NCBI RefSeq assembly: GCF_001044395.1
Contig: NZ_JANU01000002.1
Span: 158,386-222,385 of the forward strand
Length of the DNA stretch: 64,000 nucleotides
From: Caenimonas sp. SL110
Lineage (GTDB): Bacteria; Pseudomonadota; Gammaproteobacteria; Burkholderiales; Burkholderiaceae_C
Direction of reading: 5' to 3'
Shown here: positions 42,773 to 52,284 of the stretch, one piece after another
How the letters are laid out: each line of letters begins with the position of its first letter
Numbering within the stretch: the stretch's first letter is position 1
Notes under the pieces: generated by a model
Seen by the model: only the letters and a program-made list of their open reading frames with translations
Told to the model about the DNA's origin: nothing
Databases searched by the model: none
Position numbers and translations under genes: made by a program

Positions 42773-43912
42773 CTACGCAGGCACCAGGCGCAAGGTGGTG
42801 ATTTCTGACGGTGCGCCGAATCGTTTGGGCGGTCCCCAATAACCCGTTCCGCGACTGACATAGATCTGCAGCTCATCCAGGCGATGCAGCCCGGCAGTGA
42901 ACGGCTGCTGAAAGCGCACGAAGTGATTCCAGGGCCAGAACTGGCCGCCGTGCGTGTGGCCGGACAACTGCAGGTCGAATCCTGCCTCAGCCGCAGCGGG
43001 CGCACTGCGGGGCTGGTGGGCCAGCAGGATCTTCACGGCGGCATGGCCGGGCGCGCCGGCAAGCGCAGCCGCAGGATCGCTGCGATGGGACTCGTCGAAA
43101 TGCCCCGCGTTGAAATCGGTCACGCCGGCGAGCACCAGCGCCGCGCCGTCCCGATCGATGGTCACATGCTCGTTATGCAGAACGTGGATGCCCAGCCTGC
43201 GCAGCTCGGCCATCCACGGCAGCACGCCCGAGTAGTACTCGTGGTTGCCAGTGACAAAGAAGCTGCCCGTGCGCGATTGCAGGCGGCCCAGCGGCGCGAC
43301 GTGGTCCTGCAGTTCGGGCACCGATCCATCGACCAGGTCGCCAGTGATTGCCACCACGTCGGCGTTTTGTGAATTGACGGCATCGACGATGCGGTCGAGC
43401 TGCTTGCCGCGAATCGTCGGGCCGATGTGGATATCGCTGATCTGCACGATGGTGAAGCCATCCAGAGCGGCCGGCAGTCCGGCCACCTTGACCTCGACCG
43501 TGACGACGCCTGCGGTCCGCCGCGCATTGACGAACCCCGCAATCGTGACGCCGATGCCCAGCAGCGCGACCATCAAGGCGGTGAGCTGCTGGAAACCTTG
43601 TGTCGGGACAAGCGACGCGACCGCGAAACTGCCGGCAAAGCCCGCGAGCAGCACCACATCGCGAACAGCAGTGAAGACGAAGAGCGATGAGAACAGGCCC
43701 ATTGCGAGCAGGCCCGCCCACGCGAGCGTGTCAGCTAGCGGCTGGCTGAACAGGCGTTTGGCCGCCATGCCCATCGGCATCAGCAGCGCGGACACCACGA
43801 TCAGGGCGGTGAACAGCGGGGCGGCCCAGACGCCAGGCAGGTCGGCCGCGATGCGCGCCCACACGTAATAGTGAAGCGCGGCCGACAGACCGTAAAGCGT
43901 GAAAAGAGCCAT
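42773..43912 (-). CDS. Membrane-anchored metallophosphoesterase (YkuE-like)
   Basis: 379 aa from ATG 43912 (TTG at 43963 would add 17). Four membrane helices in the first ~135 residues, then a calcineurin-like domain with QISDIHIGP, GDLVDG, GNHEYYSG and SGHTHGGQFWP, all metal ligands present. Faces the periplasm or cell surface; substrate unknown. The YkuE group is linked to lipid or cell-wall metabolism. Confidence 0.88.
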   Translation of the reverse strand: MALFTLYGLSAALHYYVWARIAADLPGVWAAPLFTALIVVSALLMPMGMAAKRLFSQPLADTLAWAGLLAMGLFSSLFVFTAVRDVVLLAGFAGSFAVASLVPTQGFQQLTALMVALLGIGVTIAGFVNARRTAGVVTVEVKVAGLPAALDGFTIVQISDIHIGPTIRGKQLDRIVDAVNSQNADVVAITGDLVDGSVPELQDHVAPLGRLQSRTGSFFVTGNHEYYSGVLPWMAELRRLGIHVLHNEHVTIDRDGAALVLAGVTDFNAGHFDESHRSDPAAALAGAPGHAAVKILLAHQPRSAPAAAEAGFDLQLSGHTHGGQFWPWNHFVRFQQPFTAGLHRLDELQIYVSRGTGYWGPPKRFGAPSEITTLRLVPA

Positions 43913-44032
43913 GCAGCCCCAGATGGTGCCTGAACGGCCGAATGAAAGCCCCCGCTCAAGCACCTGCGCCGCCTGTAAAATTCAGGCCTTCCCCCGCCTT
44001 CTTTCCCGCATCACCTCACCTGGACCCGAACC

Positions 44033-45097
44033 ATGCCTCTCGTCTCCATGCGCCAACTGCTGGACCATGCCGCTGAAAACGGCTATGGCATTCCTGCCTT
44101 CAATGTCAACAACCTCGAGCAGGTGCAGGCCGTGATGGAAGCGGCAAAAGAAACCGGCGCGCCGGTGATCCTGCAAGCCTCGGCCGGTGCACGCAAGTAC
44201 GCAGGCGAGCCCTTCATCAAGCACCTGATCCTGGCCGCCATCGAGGCCTATCCCACGATCCCGCTGGTGATGCACCAGGATCACGGCCAGAACCCCGATG
44301 TCTGCCGCGGCGCGATCGACCTGGGCTTCTCCTCGGTCATGATGGACGGTTCGCTCGAAGGCGACGGCAAGACGATTGCGAGCTACGACTACAACGTCGA
44401 TGTCACGCGCAAGGTCGTGGACATGGCGCACAAGGTCGGCGTCACGGTAGAAGGCGAGCTCGGCTGCCTGGGCTCGCTGGAAACCATGAAGGGCGACAAG
44501 GAAGACGGCCACGGCACCGACGCGACGATGACGCGCGAGCAGCTGCTGACCGACCCCGAGCAGGCGGCAGACTTCGTCAAGCGCACGCAGCTCGACGCGC
44601 TGGCCATTGCGATCGGCACCAGCCACGGCGCGTACAAGTTCACGCGCAAGCCCACCGGCGACATCCTGGCGATCGACCGCATCAAGGAAATCAACCGCCG
44701 CATTCCCAACACGCACCTGGTGATGCACGGCTCGTCCTCAGTGCCGCAAGACCTGCTGGCCGTGATCCGCCAGTACGGCGGGAGCATGAAAGAAACCTAC
44801 GGCGTGCCTGTCGAAGAGATCCAGGAAGCCATCAAGTACGGCGTGCGCAAGATCAACATCGACACCGACATCCGCCTGGCCATGACGGCGGCGGTGCGCA
44901 AGTTCCTGGCCGAGAACCCCGAGAAGTTTGATGCCCGCGAGTGGCTCAAGCCCGCGCGCGAAGCTGCCAAGCAGATCTGCAAGCAGCGCTACATCGAATT
45001 CGGCTGCGAAGGCCAGGCCGCCAAGATCAAGACCGATTCGATGCAGGTCGTGGCACAGAAGTATGAAAAAGGCGAGCTGGCACAGGTCGTGAACTGA
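44033..45097 (+). CDS. fba: Fructose-bisphosphate aldolase, class II
   Basis: 354 aa, full length. Zinc-binding and catalytic segments [10 protein letters not shown] (His), [22 protein letters not shown] (Glu), GTSHGAYKF (His), and [10 protein letters not shown] (His) are present. Splits fructose 1,6-bisphosphate in glycolysis and works in reverse for gluconeogenesis or the Calvin cycle (CbbA type). The chromosomal order fba ... purC is usual for Burkholderiales; here a vapBC pair lies between. Confidence 0.96.
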   Translation: MPLVSMRQLLDHAAENGYGIPAFNVNNLEQVQAVMEAAKETGAPVILQASAGARKYAGEPFIKHLILAAIEAYPTIPLVMHQDHGQNPDVCRGAIDLGFSSVMMDGSLEGDGKTIASYDYNVDVTRKVVDMAHKVGVTVEGELGCLGSLETMKGDKEDGHGTDATMTREQLLTDPEQAADFVKRTQLDALAIAIGTSHGAYKFTRKPTGDILAIDRIKEINRRIPNTHLVMHGSSSVPQDLLAVIRQYGGSMKETYGVPVEEIQEAIKYGVRKINIDTDIRLAMTAAVRKFLAENPEKFDAREWLKPAREAAKQICKQRYIEFGCEGQAAKIKTDSMQVVAQKYEKGELAQVVN

Positions 45098-45116
45098 GCT
45101 GTCAATCCTGGAGCCT

Positions 45117-45147
45117 GTCATTGCGGGCTCGACCCGCAATCCATGTC
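45117..45147. repeat. Intergenic palindromic repeat unit 3
   Basis: TGTCATTGCGGGCTCGACCC then GCAATCCATG, a single unit of the dispersed family, 20 bp after fba. Confidence 0.75.
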
Positions 45148-45176
45148 TTCCACGGCCGTCTGATCGCGACCGATTC

Positions 45177-45200
45177 AAGCCGCCCTCGGGCGGCTTTTCT
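45177..45200 (+). terminator. Terminator after fba
   Basis: GCCGCCC-TC-GGGCGGC stem (45179-45194) followed by TTTTCTTTT, about 80 bp after the fba stop and before the vapBC promoter. Confidence 0.85.
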
Positions 45201-45223
45201 TTTGGCCCGGCAGTGGCATAATT

Positions 45224-45248
45224 TTCATACACATCGAAGGTGTATGAA
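45224..45248 (+). promoter_or_regulatory. vapBC operator overlapping the vapB start codon
   Basis: TTCATACAC (45224-45232) and GTGTATGAA (45240-45248) form a perfect 9-bp inverted repeat with a 7-bp centre; the last A is the first base of the vapB ATG. VapB or VapBC binding here would give the usual autorepression. CATAAT at 45217-45222 could be the -10. Confidence 0.75.
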
Positions 45249-45565
45249 TGAGCACTCGAACCAACATCGTCCTGGATGATGACCTCGTTGAGCAGGCGAT
45301 GGTCCTTGCAGGCGTGACCACCAAGAAGGCTGCCGTAGAGGCGGCGCTGAAGGCCTATGTGCGCAAGCCCGACTACTCGGGGTTGCTGGCGCTCGAAGGC
45401 AGCGACGTGCTGGCCGCTGACTACGATCCGAAGGCGCTATTCACCCATCCGCGATATGGAGCCCCACAGGCAGGCTCGCAGGGGGCAATGCACGTTGCCG
45501 AACCTGTGCCGGTCTATGCCAAGCCTGCAGCGCCTGCGCGTGTCAAAAAACCGGCCCGCAAGTGA
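45248..45565 (+). CDS. vapB: VapB-family antitoxin
   Basis: 105 aa. N-terminal ribbon-helix-helix of VapB type (RTNIVLDDDLVEQAMVLAGVTTKKAAVEAALKAYV), then a toxin-binding region and an unusually long Ala/Pro/Lys tail (residues ~75-105) not typical of the family. Overlaps vapC by 4 bp (GTGA). Confidence 0.88.
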   Translation: MSTRTNIVLDDDLVEQAMVLAGVTTKKAAVEAALKAYVRKPDYSGLLALEGSDVLAADYDPKALFTHPRYGAPQAGSQGAMHVAEPVPVYAKPAAPARVKKPARK

Positions 45566-45969
45566 TCGCAGATACCTCGGCGTGGGTGGAACTGTTTCGT
45601 GGCACGGGCTCGCCCGCTCACCTGCGGCTTCGACGAGCTCTGCAAAGGCAGGAGCCGTTGCGCATGCTCGACGCTGTTTATCAGGAGCTCCTGCAAGGTG
45701 CGCGCAGCCCGCGCCATTTCATCCAATTGCAGCAGCAACTCGACGTCGTCCCTGTGTGGTCGCCAGACGATGCACGTGAACTCGCGCGTCAGGCTGCCAT
45801 GCTCTACGCCCGATGCCGCTGGCAGGGGCTCACGATTCGCAGCCCCCATGACTGCCTGATTGCGGCAAGCGCGATCGAGGCCGGCGAGCCATTGCTGCAT
45901 GCGGATCGTGACTTTGAGCACCTTGCAGGGATCGACCCGCGCCTGCAGTTCGTGTTGAAGGCGCAGTGA
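45562..45969 (+). CDS. vapC: VapC-family PIN-domain ribonuclease toxin
   Basis: 135 aa with GTG start overlapping the vapB stop. The acidic PIN residues D4, E42, D97 and D115 are present ([32 protein letters not shown]), so it should be active. VapC enzymes cut tRNA or rRNA when the antitoxin is lost. The pair sits between fba and purC and looks like a small insertion. Confidence 0.9.
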   Translation: MIADTSAWVELFRGTGSPAHLRLRRALQRQEPLRMLDAVYQELLQGARSPRHFIQLQQQLDVVPVWSPDDARELARQAAMLYARCRWQGLTIRSPHDCLIAASAIEAGEPLLHADRDFEHLAGIDPRLQFVLKAQ

Positions 45970-46024
45970 TGGACAATTCGTGTGGCCCAGCGCCTTTGCC
46001 AATCCCGCAAACCCTCTCCAATCC

Positions 46025-46933
46025 ATGACCTCAGCCCTCCACACCTCCGCGCTCACCTCGCTGCCCCTCCTGGCCCGGGGCAAGGTGCGCGACAACTACG
46101 CCGTCGGCACCGACCGCATCCTGATGGTTGCCAGTGACCGGCTCTCAGCCTTCGACGTGATCATGGGCGAGCCGATTCCCGGCAAGGGCGAGCTGCTCAC
46201 GCAGATGGCGCTCTTCTGGTTCGACAAGCTCGGCCATATCTGCCCCAACCATCTCACCGGCGAGGCGCCCGAGAGCGTGGTCACTGAGGCTGAAATTCCC
46301 CAGGTCACGCAGCGCTCGATGCTGGTCAAGCGGCTCAAGCCGATTCCGGTCGAAGCCGTGGTGCGCGGCTACCTGGCCGGCAGCGGCTGGAAGGAATACC
46401 AGGAATCGCAGGCCGTCTGCGGCGTGAAGCTTCCACCGGGGCTGAAAAACGCGGGCAAGTTGCCCGAGGCGATCTTCACGCCGGCCGCCAAGGCCGCGAT
46501 GGGCGAGCACGATGAGAACATCAGCTTCGAGCAGGTCGTGGGCATCGTCGGGCCCGAGCTGGCCGCGCAGATTCGCGACCTGAGCATTGCGATCTACAAA
46601 GAAGCCGCCGCCATCGCCCTGGCCAAGGGCATGATCATTGCCGACACCAAGTTCGAGTTCGGGCTGGATGAGAACGGCACGCTGGTGCTGATGGATGAGG
46701 TGCTCACGCCCGATTCATCGCGCTACTGGCCCGTCGAGGGTTACGAAGCTGCCTATGCGGCCGGGGCCAATCCGCCGAGTTACGACAAGCAGTTCGTGCG
46801 TGACTGGCTGGAAGAGGTGCGCATCAACGGCAAGCCCTGGGACAAGACGCCGCCCGCGCCGCGCCTGCCGCGTGAGGTGATCGAGAAGACGGCTGCCAAG
46901 TACCGCGAGGCACTGCAGCGCTTGAAGGCCTGA
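46025..46933 (+). CDS. purC: SAICAR synthetase
   Basis: 302 aa from ATG 46025. Motifs [39 protein letters not shown] and [15 protein letters not shown] are characteristic. Joins CAIR and aspartate in purine synthesis. purE and purK follow 1.6 kb downstream, separated by two unrelated genes. Confidence 0.97.
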   Translation: MTSALHTSALTSLPLLARGKVRDNYAVGTDRILMVASDRLSAFDVIMGEPIPGKGELLTQMALFWFDKLGHICPNHLTGEAPESVVTEAEIPQVTQRSMLVKRLKPIPVEAVVRGYLAGSGWKEYQESQAVCGVKLPPGLKNAGKLPEAIFTPAAKAAMGEHDENISFEQVVGIVGPELAAQIRDLSIAIYKEAAAIALAKGMIIADTKFEFGLDENGTLVLMDEVLTPDSSRYWPVEGYEAAYAAGANPPSYDKQFVRDWLEEVRINGKPWDKTPPAPRLPREVIEKTAAKYREALQRLKA

Positions 46934-46978
46934 ACGGCGGGGGGTATGCTGGTCCGGTTCATCACACCGGAGAACAGC

Positions 46979-47407
46979 ATGACCACGCTGCGCATCGCAC
47001 TGGCCCTGGGCCTCGCACTCACTGGCGCTTCTTCTTTTGCCCAATCGGACAGCTCGTGCCTCGTCGCGGGCCGACTGTCGGACACGGGCAAGTGGGCGCC
47101 TCGCATGGCAGGCGTTCAATTGCTGTCACAGGACGGCAAGGCCATCACCGGATCGGACAAGCAGTCGCTGGCCAATGTGAAGCAGGTTCGCGTAACCGCG
47201 CCTGCCTTGCTTGCGAAATGCGATGGGGATGCGCAACTGGCGCAGGGGCCGGATGCGCCGGGCGCGAAGGGGCCAGTCCCCGCGTTGAGCGCTGGCACGA
47301 CCTTGGCCGTCGAATCCGTGAGCTACCCGAAGATGCGTCGTGGTGGTGAGCTGGTGGAGCTGAAGGTCAATGCGCCTGCGGAGCGCGTGACCATGCTCAC
47401 TCGCTGA
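46979..47407 (+). CDS. Exported protein, unknown function
   Basis: 142 aa from ATG 46979. Signal peptide RIALALGLALTGASSFA with cleavage near residue 21. Two cysteines may form a disulphide. No family recognised. Repeats follow directly. Confidence 0.7.
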   Translation: MTTLRIALALGLALTGASSFAQSDSSCLVAGRLSDTGKWAPRMAGVQLLSQDGKAITGSDKQSLANVKQVRVTAPALLAKCDGDAQLAQGPDAPGAKGPVPALSAGTTLAVESVSYPKMRRGGELVELKVNAPAERVTMLTR

Positions 47408-47410
47408 GGC

Positions 47411-47574
47411 TGTAGCCGCTTCGCGGTGGATGCCGGATCGAGTCCGGCATGACAGCCTTCATATCGGACGTAGTTCCCCTCGGCTGTCATTGCGGGCTTG
47501 ACCCGCAATCCATCTTTGATCAGGCGCAGTTTCCGCTTCGCGGTGGATGCCGGATCAAGTCCGGCATGACAGCC
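47411..47574. repeat. Intergenic palindromic repeat cluster 4
   Basis: Three units: GGATGCCGGATCGAGTCCGG..., then TGTCATTGCGGGCTTGACCC..., then GGATGCCGGATCAAGTCCGG.... Each is a palindrome of about 30 bp, joined by CCGCTTCGCGGT. The largest cluster in the window. Confidence 0.8.
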
Positions 47575-47575
47575 A

Positions 47576-48460
47576 TCAGGACAGCACCACGCTCGAAAGT
47601 CGCCTGCGATAGGTCGCAACCACCGGATCATCCGGCGGGATCTGGCCGTCGGCGACCTTGGGCTTGGGCGGCTCGATGATGTCGAGCACCGCGATGTAGG
47701 TCTTGCGGGCAAGGTCTTCATTCCAGGTCTTGTCGCGCATCAGGATTTCGAGCAGCTCGTCCATCGCGCTGGTCCATTCCTGGTTGGCGATCAGCACCTG
47801 CGCACGAGAGTATCGGGCCTCGAAATCGCGCTTGTTCGCAGCGATGCGGGAATCGAATTGCGCTGTCGCTGAGCCATGCGTTGCGTCCAGCGCATCCATC
47901 CACTTTTGCAGCGAATCAAACCGGCGCACCAGCGACGTCTTGGCAATGACAGGCGCGAACGCGACCTTGGCGTCATCGGTGCGACCGGCCAGCAGCAGCG
48001 CCTTGATGTAGCCAAAGCGCGCATCGTCGTTTTCGGGCTCTGCGGCGACGGCTTCCTGCAATTTGAGCAATTGGGTCTGCGGATCGAGCGCGCTCTCGTC
48101 CTCGACCGCAGGCTCTTCTTCGGGCTCTTCGACCGCCGGCGGCAGGTGCTTGTCCAGGAACTCCTTGACCTTGCCTTCGGGCATCGCGCCCTGAAAACCA
48201 TCGACCGGCTGGCCGTTGATGAGCAGGATGCAGGTCGGAATGCTTCGGATGCCGAACGCGCCCGCGAGTTGCTGCTCCTGGTCGGAGTCGATCTTGACGA
48301 GCTTGAAGCGGCCCTTGTAGTCGGTCTCCAGCTTTTCAAGGATCGGGCCGATCACCTTGCACGGGCCGCACCAGGGCGCCCAGAAGTCCACCAGCACGGG
48401 CTGGGCCATCGAGGCGGCAATGACCTCGGCTTCAAAGTTTTCTATGGTGACGTCGATCAT
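47576..48460 (-). CDS. cnoX: Thioredoxin-TPR co-chaperone
   Basis: 294 aa from ATG 48460. Thioredoxin domain with intact active site WCGPCK (~31-36) and cis-Pro RSIPTCIL, an acidic linker ([11 protein letters not shown]), then TPR-like helices (residues ~130-285). CnoX (YbbN) protects substrates from over-oxidation and passes them to GroEL or DnaK. Family members with CGPC, as here, can also reduce disulphides. Confidence 0.9.
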   Translation of the reverse strand: MIDVTIENFEAEVIAASMAQPVLVDFWAPWCGPCKVIGPILEKLETDYKGRFKLVKIDSDQEQQLAGAFGIRSIPTCILLINGQPVDGFQGAMPEGKVKEFLDKHLPPAVEEPEEEPAVEDESALDPQTQLLKLQEAVAAEPENDDARFGYIKALLLAGRTDDAKVAFAPVIAKTSLVRRFDSLQKWMDALDATHGSATAQFDSRIAANKRDFEARYSRAQVLIANQEWTSAMDELLEILMRDKTWNEDLARKTYIAVLDIIEPPKPKVADGQIPPDDPVVATYRRRLSSVVLS

Positions 48461-48510
48461 GGATGGATATGTCCGGCTCAAACCTTAAAATTCAACCTTT
48501 AGAGGTGCTC

Positions 48511-49005
48511 ATGGGTTCTATACAGGTTGGCGTGGTGATGGGTTCCAGCAGTGACTGGGATACGCTGCAACACGCAGTAGCGATTCTCCAGGAATTCGGT
48601 ATCACCCACGAAGCCCGGGTGGTCTCGGCGCATCGCATGCCCGATGACATGTTCGCCTATGCGCAAGCCGCAGCGGGCGCGGGCCTGAAGGCGATCATCG
48701 CAGGTGCGGGTGGCGCGGCCCACCTGCCCGGCATGATTGCGGCCAAGACAACCGTGCCGGTGCTCGGTGTGCCGGTCGCGACCAAGCACTTGCAAGGCGT
48801 CGATTCCCTGCACAGCATCGTCCAGATGCCCAAGGGGATTCCCGTTGCGACATTTGCAATTGGCAATGCGGGCGCAGCCAATGCAGCGCTCTTCGCAGTG
48901 GCCATGCTGGCCAACGAAGACCCTGCGCTGCGTGCAAAGCTCGACGCATACCGTGCACGGCAAACCGAGATGGCACGCGCAATGACGCTGCCGCCCCAGC
49001 CATGA
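48511..49005 (+). CDS. purE: N5-carboxyaminoimidazole ribonucleotide mutase
   Basis: 164 aa from ATG 48511. Motifs [20 protein letters not shown] and [17 protein letters not shown] are complete. Converts N5-CAIR to CAIR. Overlaps purK by 4 bp (ATGA). Confidence 0.97.
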   Translation: MGSIQVGVVMGSSSDWDTLQHAVAILQEFGITHEARVVSAHRMPDDMFAYAQAAAGAGLKAIIAGAGGAAHLPGMIAAKTTVPVLGVPVATKHLQGVDSLHSIVQMPKGIPVATFAIGNAGAANAALFAVAMLANEDPALRAKLDAYRARQTEMARAMTLPPQP

Positions 49006-50180
49006 CAGCACCTGCAGCGAACCCGGGAGTGATCCTGCCCGGCGAGACACTCGGCGTCATGGGTGGCGGGCAGCTCGGCCGCATGTTCGTCCATGCTGCG
49101 CAGCAGATGGGGTATTTCACCGCCGTGCTCGACCCGGATGCGGCCAGCCCTGCGGGACTGGTGAGCCATCACCACATCCACACCGACTACCTGGACATGG
49201 ACGGCCTGCAGCGGCTGGCCAATGTCAGCGCAGCCATCACCACTGAATTCGAGAACGTGCCGGCCGATGCTCTCGCCACGCTCGCGTCGATGCGACCCGT
49301 TGCCCCCGGCGCCGAAGCTGTCGCCATCGCGCAGGATCGCGCGAAGGAGAAAGCTCATTTCGTCAAGTGCGGCGTGGCATGCGCCCCCTATGCAGCGATC
49401 GAATCGCCCGAAGACCTGGCGAGCGTCACTGACGACCTGCTCCCCGGCGTTCTCAAGACCTCGCGCATGGGCTACGACGGCAAGGGGCAGGTCCGGGTGG
49501 CCGACCGTGCACAGTTGCAGCAGGGCTGGGACGACCTGGGCGGCGTTGCCTGCGTGCTGGAAAAGCTGATGCCGCTGGTGGCAGAGTGCTCGGTCATCGT
49601 TGCGCGCGGACGCGACGGCGCCATGGTGAATTTCCCGCCGCAGCTCAATTTGCATCGAGGCGGCATCCTGGCTGTGACGCAGGTCATCGATGGCAGCCTG
49701 CAGGAGCAACAGGCGCGCGATGCTGTTGCATCAGCGCGTGCGATTGCGCAGGGCATCGACTACGTCGGCGTGCTTTGTGTCGAATTCTTCCTGCTGGGTG
49801 ATGGTTCGCTGGTCGTCAATGAAATGGCGCCGCGCCCGCACAACAGCGGCCACTACAGCATCGACGCATGCGACGTGTCGCAGTTCGACCTGCAGGTCAG
49901 GGCCATGACCGGATTGCCACTGGTGCAGCCGCGCCAGCACAGCCCCACCATCATGCTCAACCTGCTGGGCGACCTGTGGTTTTTGCACGGAGAAACTGAA
50001 GTGACGCCGCCGTGGGACAAGGTGCTGGCACTTGCGGGCATGCACCTGCATCTGTACGGCAAGACGAGCGCGCGCAAGGGTCGCAAGATGGGCCACCTCA
50101 CCATCACGGGCCCCACCGCTGCCGACGTGCGCACCAGCGCCCTGCATGCGGCCGCGTTGCTCGGCATCGAAACGTTCTGA
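49002..50180 (+). CDS. purK: N5-carboxyaminoimidazole ribonucleotide synthase
   Basis: 392 aa, ATP-grasp enzyme. N-terminal [20 protein letters not shown]-binding [12 protein letters not shown] and active-site [17 protein letters not shown] are present. Makes N5-CAIR from AIR, ATP and bicarbonate for purE. Confidence 0.97.
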   Translation: MTAPAANPGVILPGETLGVMGGGQLGRMFVHAAQQMGYFTAVLDPDAASPAGLVSHHHIHTDYLDMDGLQRLANVSAAITTEFENVPADALATLASMRPVAPGAEAVAIAQDRAKEKAHFVKCGVACAPYAAIESPEDLASVTDDLLPGVLKTSRMGYDGKGQVRVADRAQLQQGWDDLGGVACVLEKLMPLVAECSVIVARGRDGAMVNFPPQLNLHRGGILAVTQVIDGSLQEQQARDAVASARAIAQGIDYVGVLCVEFFLLGDGSLVVNEMAPRPHNSGHYSIDACDVSQFDLQVRAMTGLPLVQPRQHSPTIMLNLLGDLWFLHGETEVTPPWDKVLALAGMHLHLYGKTSARKGRKMGHLTITGPTAADVRTSALHAAALLGIETF

Positions 50181-50193
50181 AGCCGGCAAGCCA

Positions 50194-51183
50194 ATGATCC
50201 TGGCCGGCAACAGTGCCGAATCGATAGCGCAGGCCGCGCAAGTGCTCGCCACCGGCGAGCTCGTGGCGTTTCCGACGGAGACGGTCTACGGCCTGGGGGC
50301 CGATGCGGGCCGCGAGGATGCGGTCGCCAAAATCTTCGCGGCCAAGGGGCGTCCGAGCGACCACCCTTTGATCGTGCATGTGGCCGATGCATCCGGCGTG
50401 GCGCACTTTGCATCGCAAGTCCCGGCGTTTGCTTCGCGCCTCATCGAAAAATTCTGGCCCGGGCCACTCACCCTCATCCTGCACCGACGCATCGGTGTGG
50501 CCGCAGCCGCAGCCGGCGGACATGACTCCATCGGCCTGCGCTGCCCTGCTCATCCGGTAGCGCATGCACTTCTGGTGGCGTGCGCGCAGGCGACCCCCGC
50601 GGTCATCGGCCTCGCAGCCCCCAGCGCCAACAAGTTCGGACGCGTCAGCCCGACTACGGCTGGGCATGTGCGAGCCGAGTTCGGCGATGACCTGCTCGTG
50701 CTCGACGGCGGCCCCTGCCAGGTCGGCATCGAATCCACCATCGTTGATTGCACACGCGGTGTGCCGGTGTTGCTGCGGCCCGGCGTGCTGGGCCGCGCCG
50801 AACTCGAAGCGGCCTGCGGTGAGCGCATGCGCAATGCCGATGAGCTCGATGCGACCCCGCGCGCTTCGGGCACGCTGGAATCGCATTACGCCCCGACTGC
50901 GCGTGTGCGGCTCATGGACGCGAAGTCGTTGCAGACCGCGCTCGATCTGCTGGGCGCCGAGGCGGCGGGCATCGCGACCTACTCACGCGCCATCCTGCAG
51001 ACGCGCTCGGACAAGGTCATCCGCAGGCGCATGCCCGACGACGCTGTGGAAACCGCACGCCAGCTCTTCGCGGTGCTGCGCGACTTCGATTCGCACGGCG
51101 TGCGGCTGATCTGGGTGGAGACACCGCCCGACGAGCCCGAGTGGGAGGGCGTGCGCGACCGCCTGCAAAGGGCTTCGGCCTAG
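50194..51183 (+). CDS. tsaC: L-threonylcarbamoyladenylate synthase (Sua5 type)
   Basis: 329 aa. YrdC domain (residues ~1-200; FPTETVYGLGADA, KGRPSDHPLIVH, PSANKFGRVSPT) plus the C-terminal Sua5 domain (~220-325; SHYAPTARVRL linker). Makes threonylcarbamoyl-AMP for the t6A37 tRNA modification. tsaB, acting in the same pathway, is also in the window (55819-56550). Follows purK by 13 bp. Confidence 0.93.
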   Translation: MILAGNSAESIAQAAQVLATGELVAFPTETVYGLGADAGREDAVAKIFAAKGRPSDHPLIVHVADASGVAHFASQVPAFASRLIEKFWPGPLTLILHRRIGVAAAAAGGHDSIGLRCPAHPVAHALLVACAQATPAVIGLAAPSANKFGRVSPTTAGHVRAEFGDDLLVLDGGPCQVGIESTIVDCTRGVPVLLRPGVLGRAELEAACGERMRNADELDATPRASGTLESHYAPTARVRLMDAKSLQTALDLLGAEAAGIATYSRAILQTRSDKVIRRRMPDDAVETARQLFAVLRDFDSHGVRLIWVETPPDEPEWEGVRDRLQRASA

Positions 51184-51257
51184 GGCCTCTCGACACCAGG
51201 CCCCCGGGCGAAGCGGCGAAAGTTAAACTACCCCGCAACCCCGTATTGGAGAACTTC

Positions 51258-52211
51258 ATGTCTTTTTCCTGGATGCGCCGTGCCGCTTTGGCGCTGGCGT
51301 CCGTTTCGCTGCTGACCCTGGCCGCCTGCGGGTCCGGCTCTATCGTGTCGCAGCTCGAAGCGTCCCGCGTGTTTGCATTCGGCGACGGCCTGTCCGATAT
51401 CGGCCAGACCGGCACCAAGTACACCGTCAATGACGGCAACACCAATATCTGGACGCAGGGCATCGCCGCCGCTTACGGCGCACCGGCAGTCGCAGCCAAC
51501 GCCGGCGGCACCTTTTATGCGCAGAAGAACGCACGCGTCGTCGCAACGCCTGATGCGGCCGGCAGCACCGCAACGCCCACCATCAAGCAGCAGATCGACG
51601 CCTACATCACGGCCAACCGGTTTGGCGAGCGCGACCTGGTCATCATCAACGGCGGCACCTCGGACATCATTGCCGAGATGGCGCTGGTGACTTCCGGCGC
51701 GCAGACCGGCGACCAGATGCTGGTCAATGTCCGCCAGGCCGGGCGCGACCTGGCCGCGCAGGTGCGCAGGCTGGTGCAGGCCGGTTCAACGCACGTCGTG
51801 GTGTCGGGTGTTTACGACCTGGCCCGCACCCCCTGGGGCCAGACCGGGTCGAACGCCACGCTGCTGGCTGATGCCAGCGCGCGTTTCAACGAAGAGCTGC
51901 TGATCAACATCGTGGACCTGGGTAACAGCGTTCTGTACGTCGACACGGCGTTTCTTTTCAACCTGATGACCGCCGTGCCCACGGCATACGGCATGACCAA
52001 TTCGATCGCAGCCGTCTGCACCTCGATCGACCCGGGACCGGGCATCGGCATTGGCGCCGGCGAGATCAACTCGGGTCTTTGCACGCCGTCCACCACGCTG
52101 GCCAATGTCTCCTACGAAGCCTACCTGTTCGCAGACAAGGTTTATCCAACGCCCCAGGGCCATCGCAAGTTTGGCGAGTACGCTTTCTCGCGGATTCGTG
52201 CGCGCTGGTAG
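51258..52211 (+). CDS. SGNH/GDSL-family lipoprotein with replaced catalytic residues
   Basis: 317 aa. Lipobox LAAC (Cys 24). Block I reads FAFGDGLSDIG: the nucleophile Ser is Gly44. Block III reads GTSD in place of GGND (Ser135 for the oxyanion Asn). Block V reads ADKVYPT, so the catalytic His is Tyr296 while Asp293 stays. The neighbouring paralogue at 52285-53448 has all three residues. The protein keeps the fold pattern and an intact frame, so it is probably a non-enzymatic member rather than a decayed gene. Confidence 0.85.
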   Translation: MSFSWMRRAALALASVSLLTLAACGSGSIVSQLEASRVFAFGDGLSDIGQTGTKYTVNDGNTNIWTQGIAAAYGAPAVAANAGGTFYAQKNARVVATPDAAGSTATPTIKQQIDAYITANRFGERDLVIINGGTSDIIAEMALVTSGAQTGDQMLVNVRQAGRDLAAQVRRLVQAGSTHVVVSGVYDLARTPWGQTGSNATLLADASARFNEELLINIVDLGNSVLYVDTAFLFNLMTAVPTAYGMTNSIAAVCTSIDPGPGIGIGAGEINSGLCTPSTTLANVSYEAYLFADKVYPTPQGHRKFGEYAFSRIRARW

Positions 52212-52236
52212 GCAGTCAGGCAGTCGACCCGGCATG

Positions 52237-52267
52237 AAAAAGGCGCCCCGAGTGGGGCGCCTTTTTT
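52237..52267. terminator. Bidirectional terminator between convergent SGNH genes
   Basis: GGCGCCCC-GAGT-GGGGCGCC stem with A5 before and T6 after, 26 bp past the 51258-52211 gene and 18 bp past the stop of the convergent gene. Confidence 0.9.
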
Positions 52268-52284
52268 GTGGGCGACGCAGGGCG

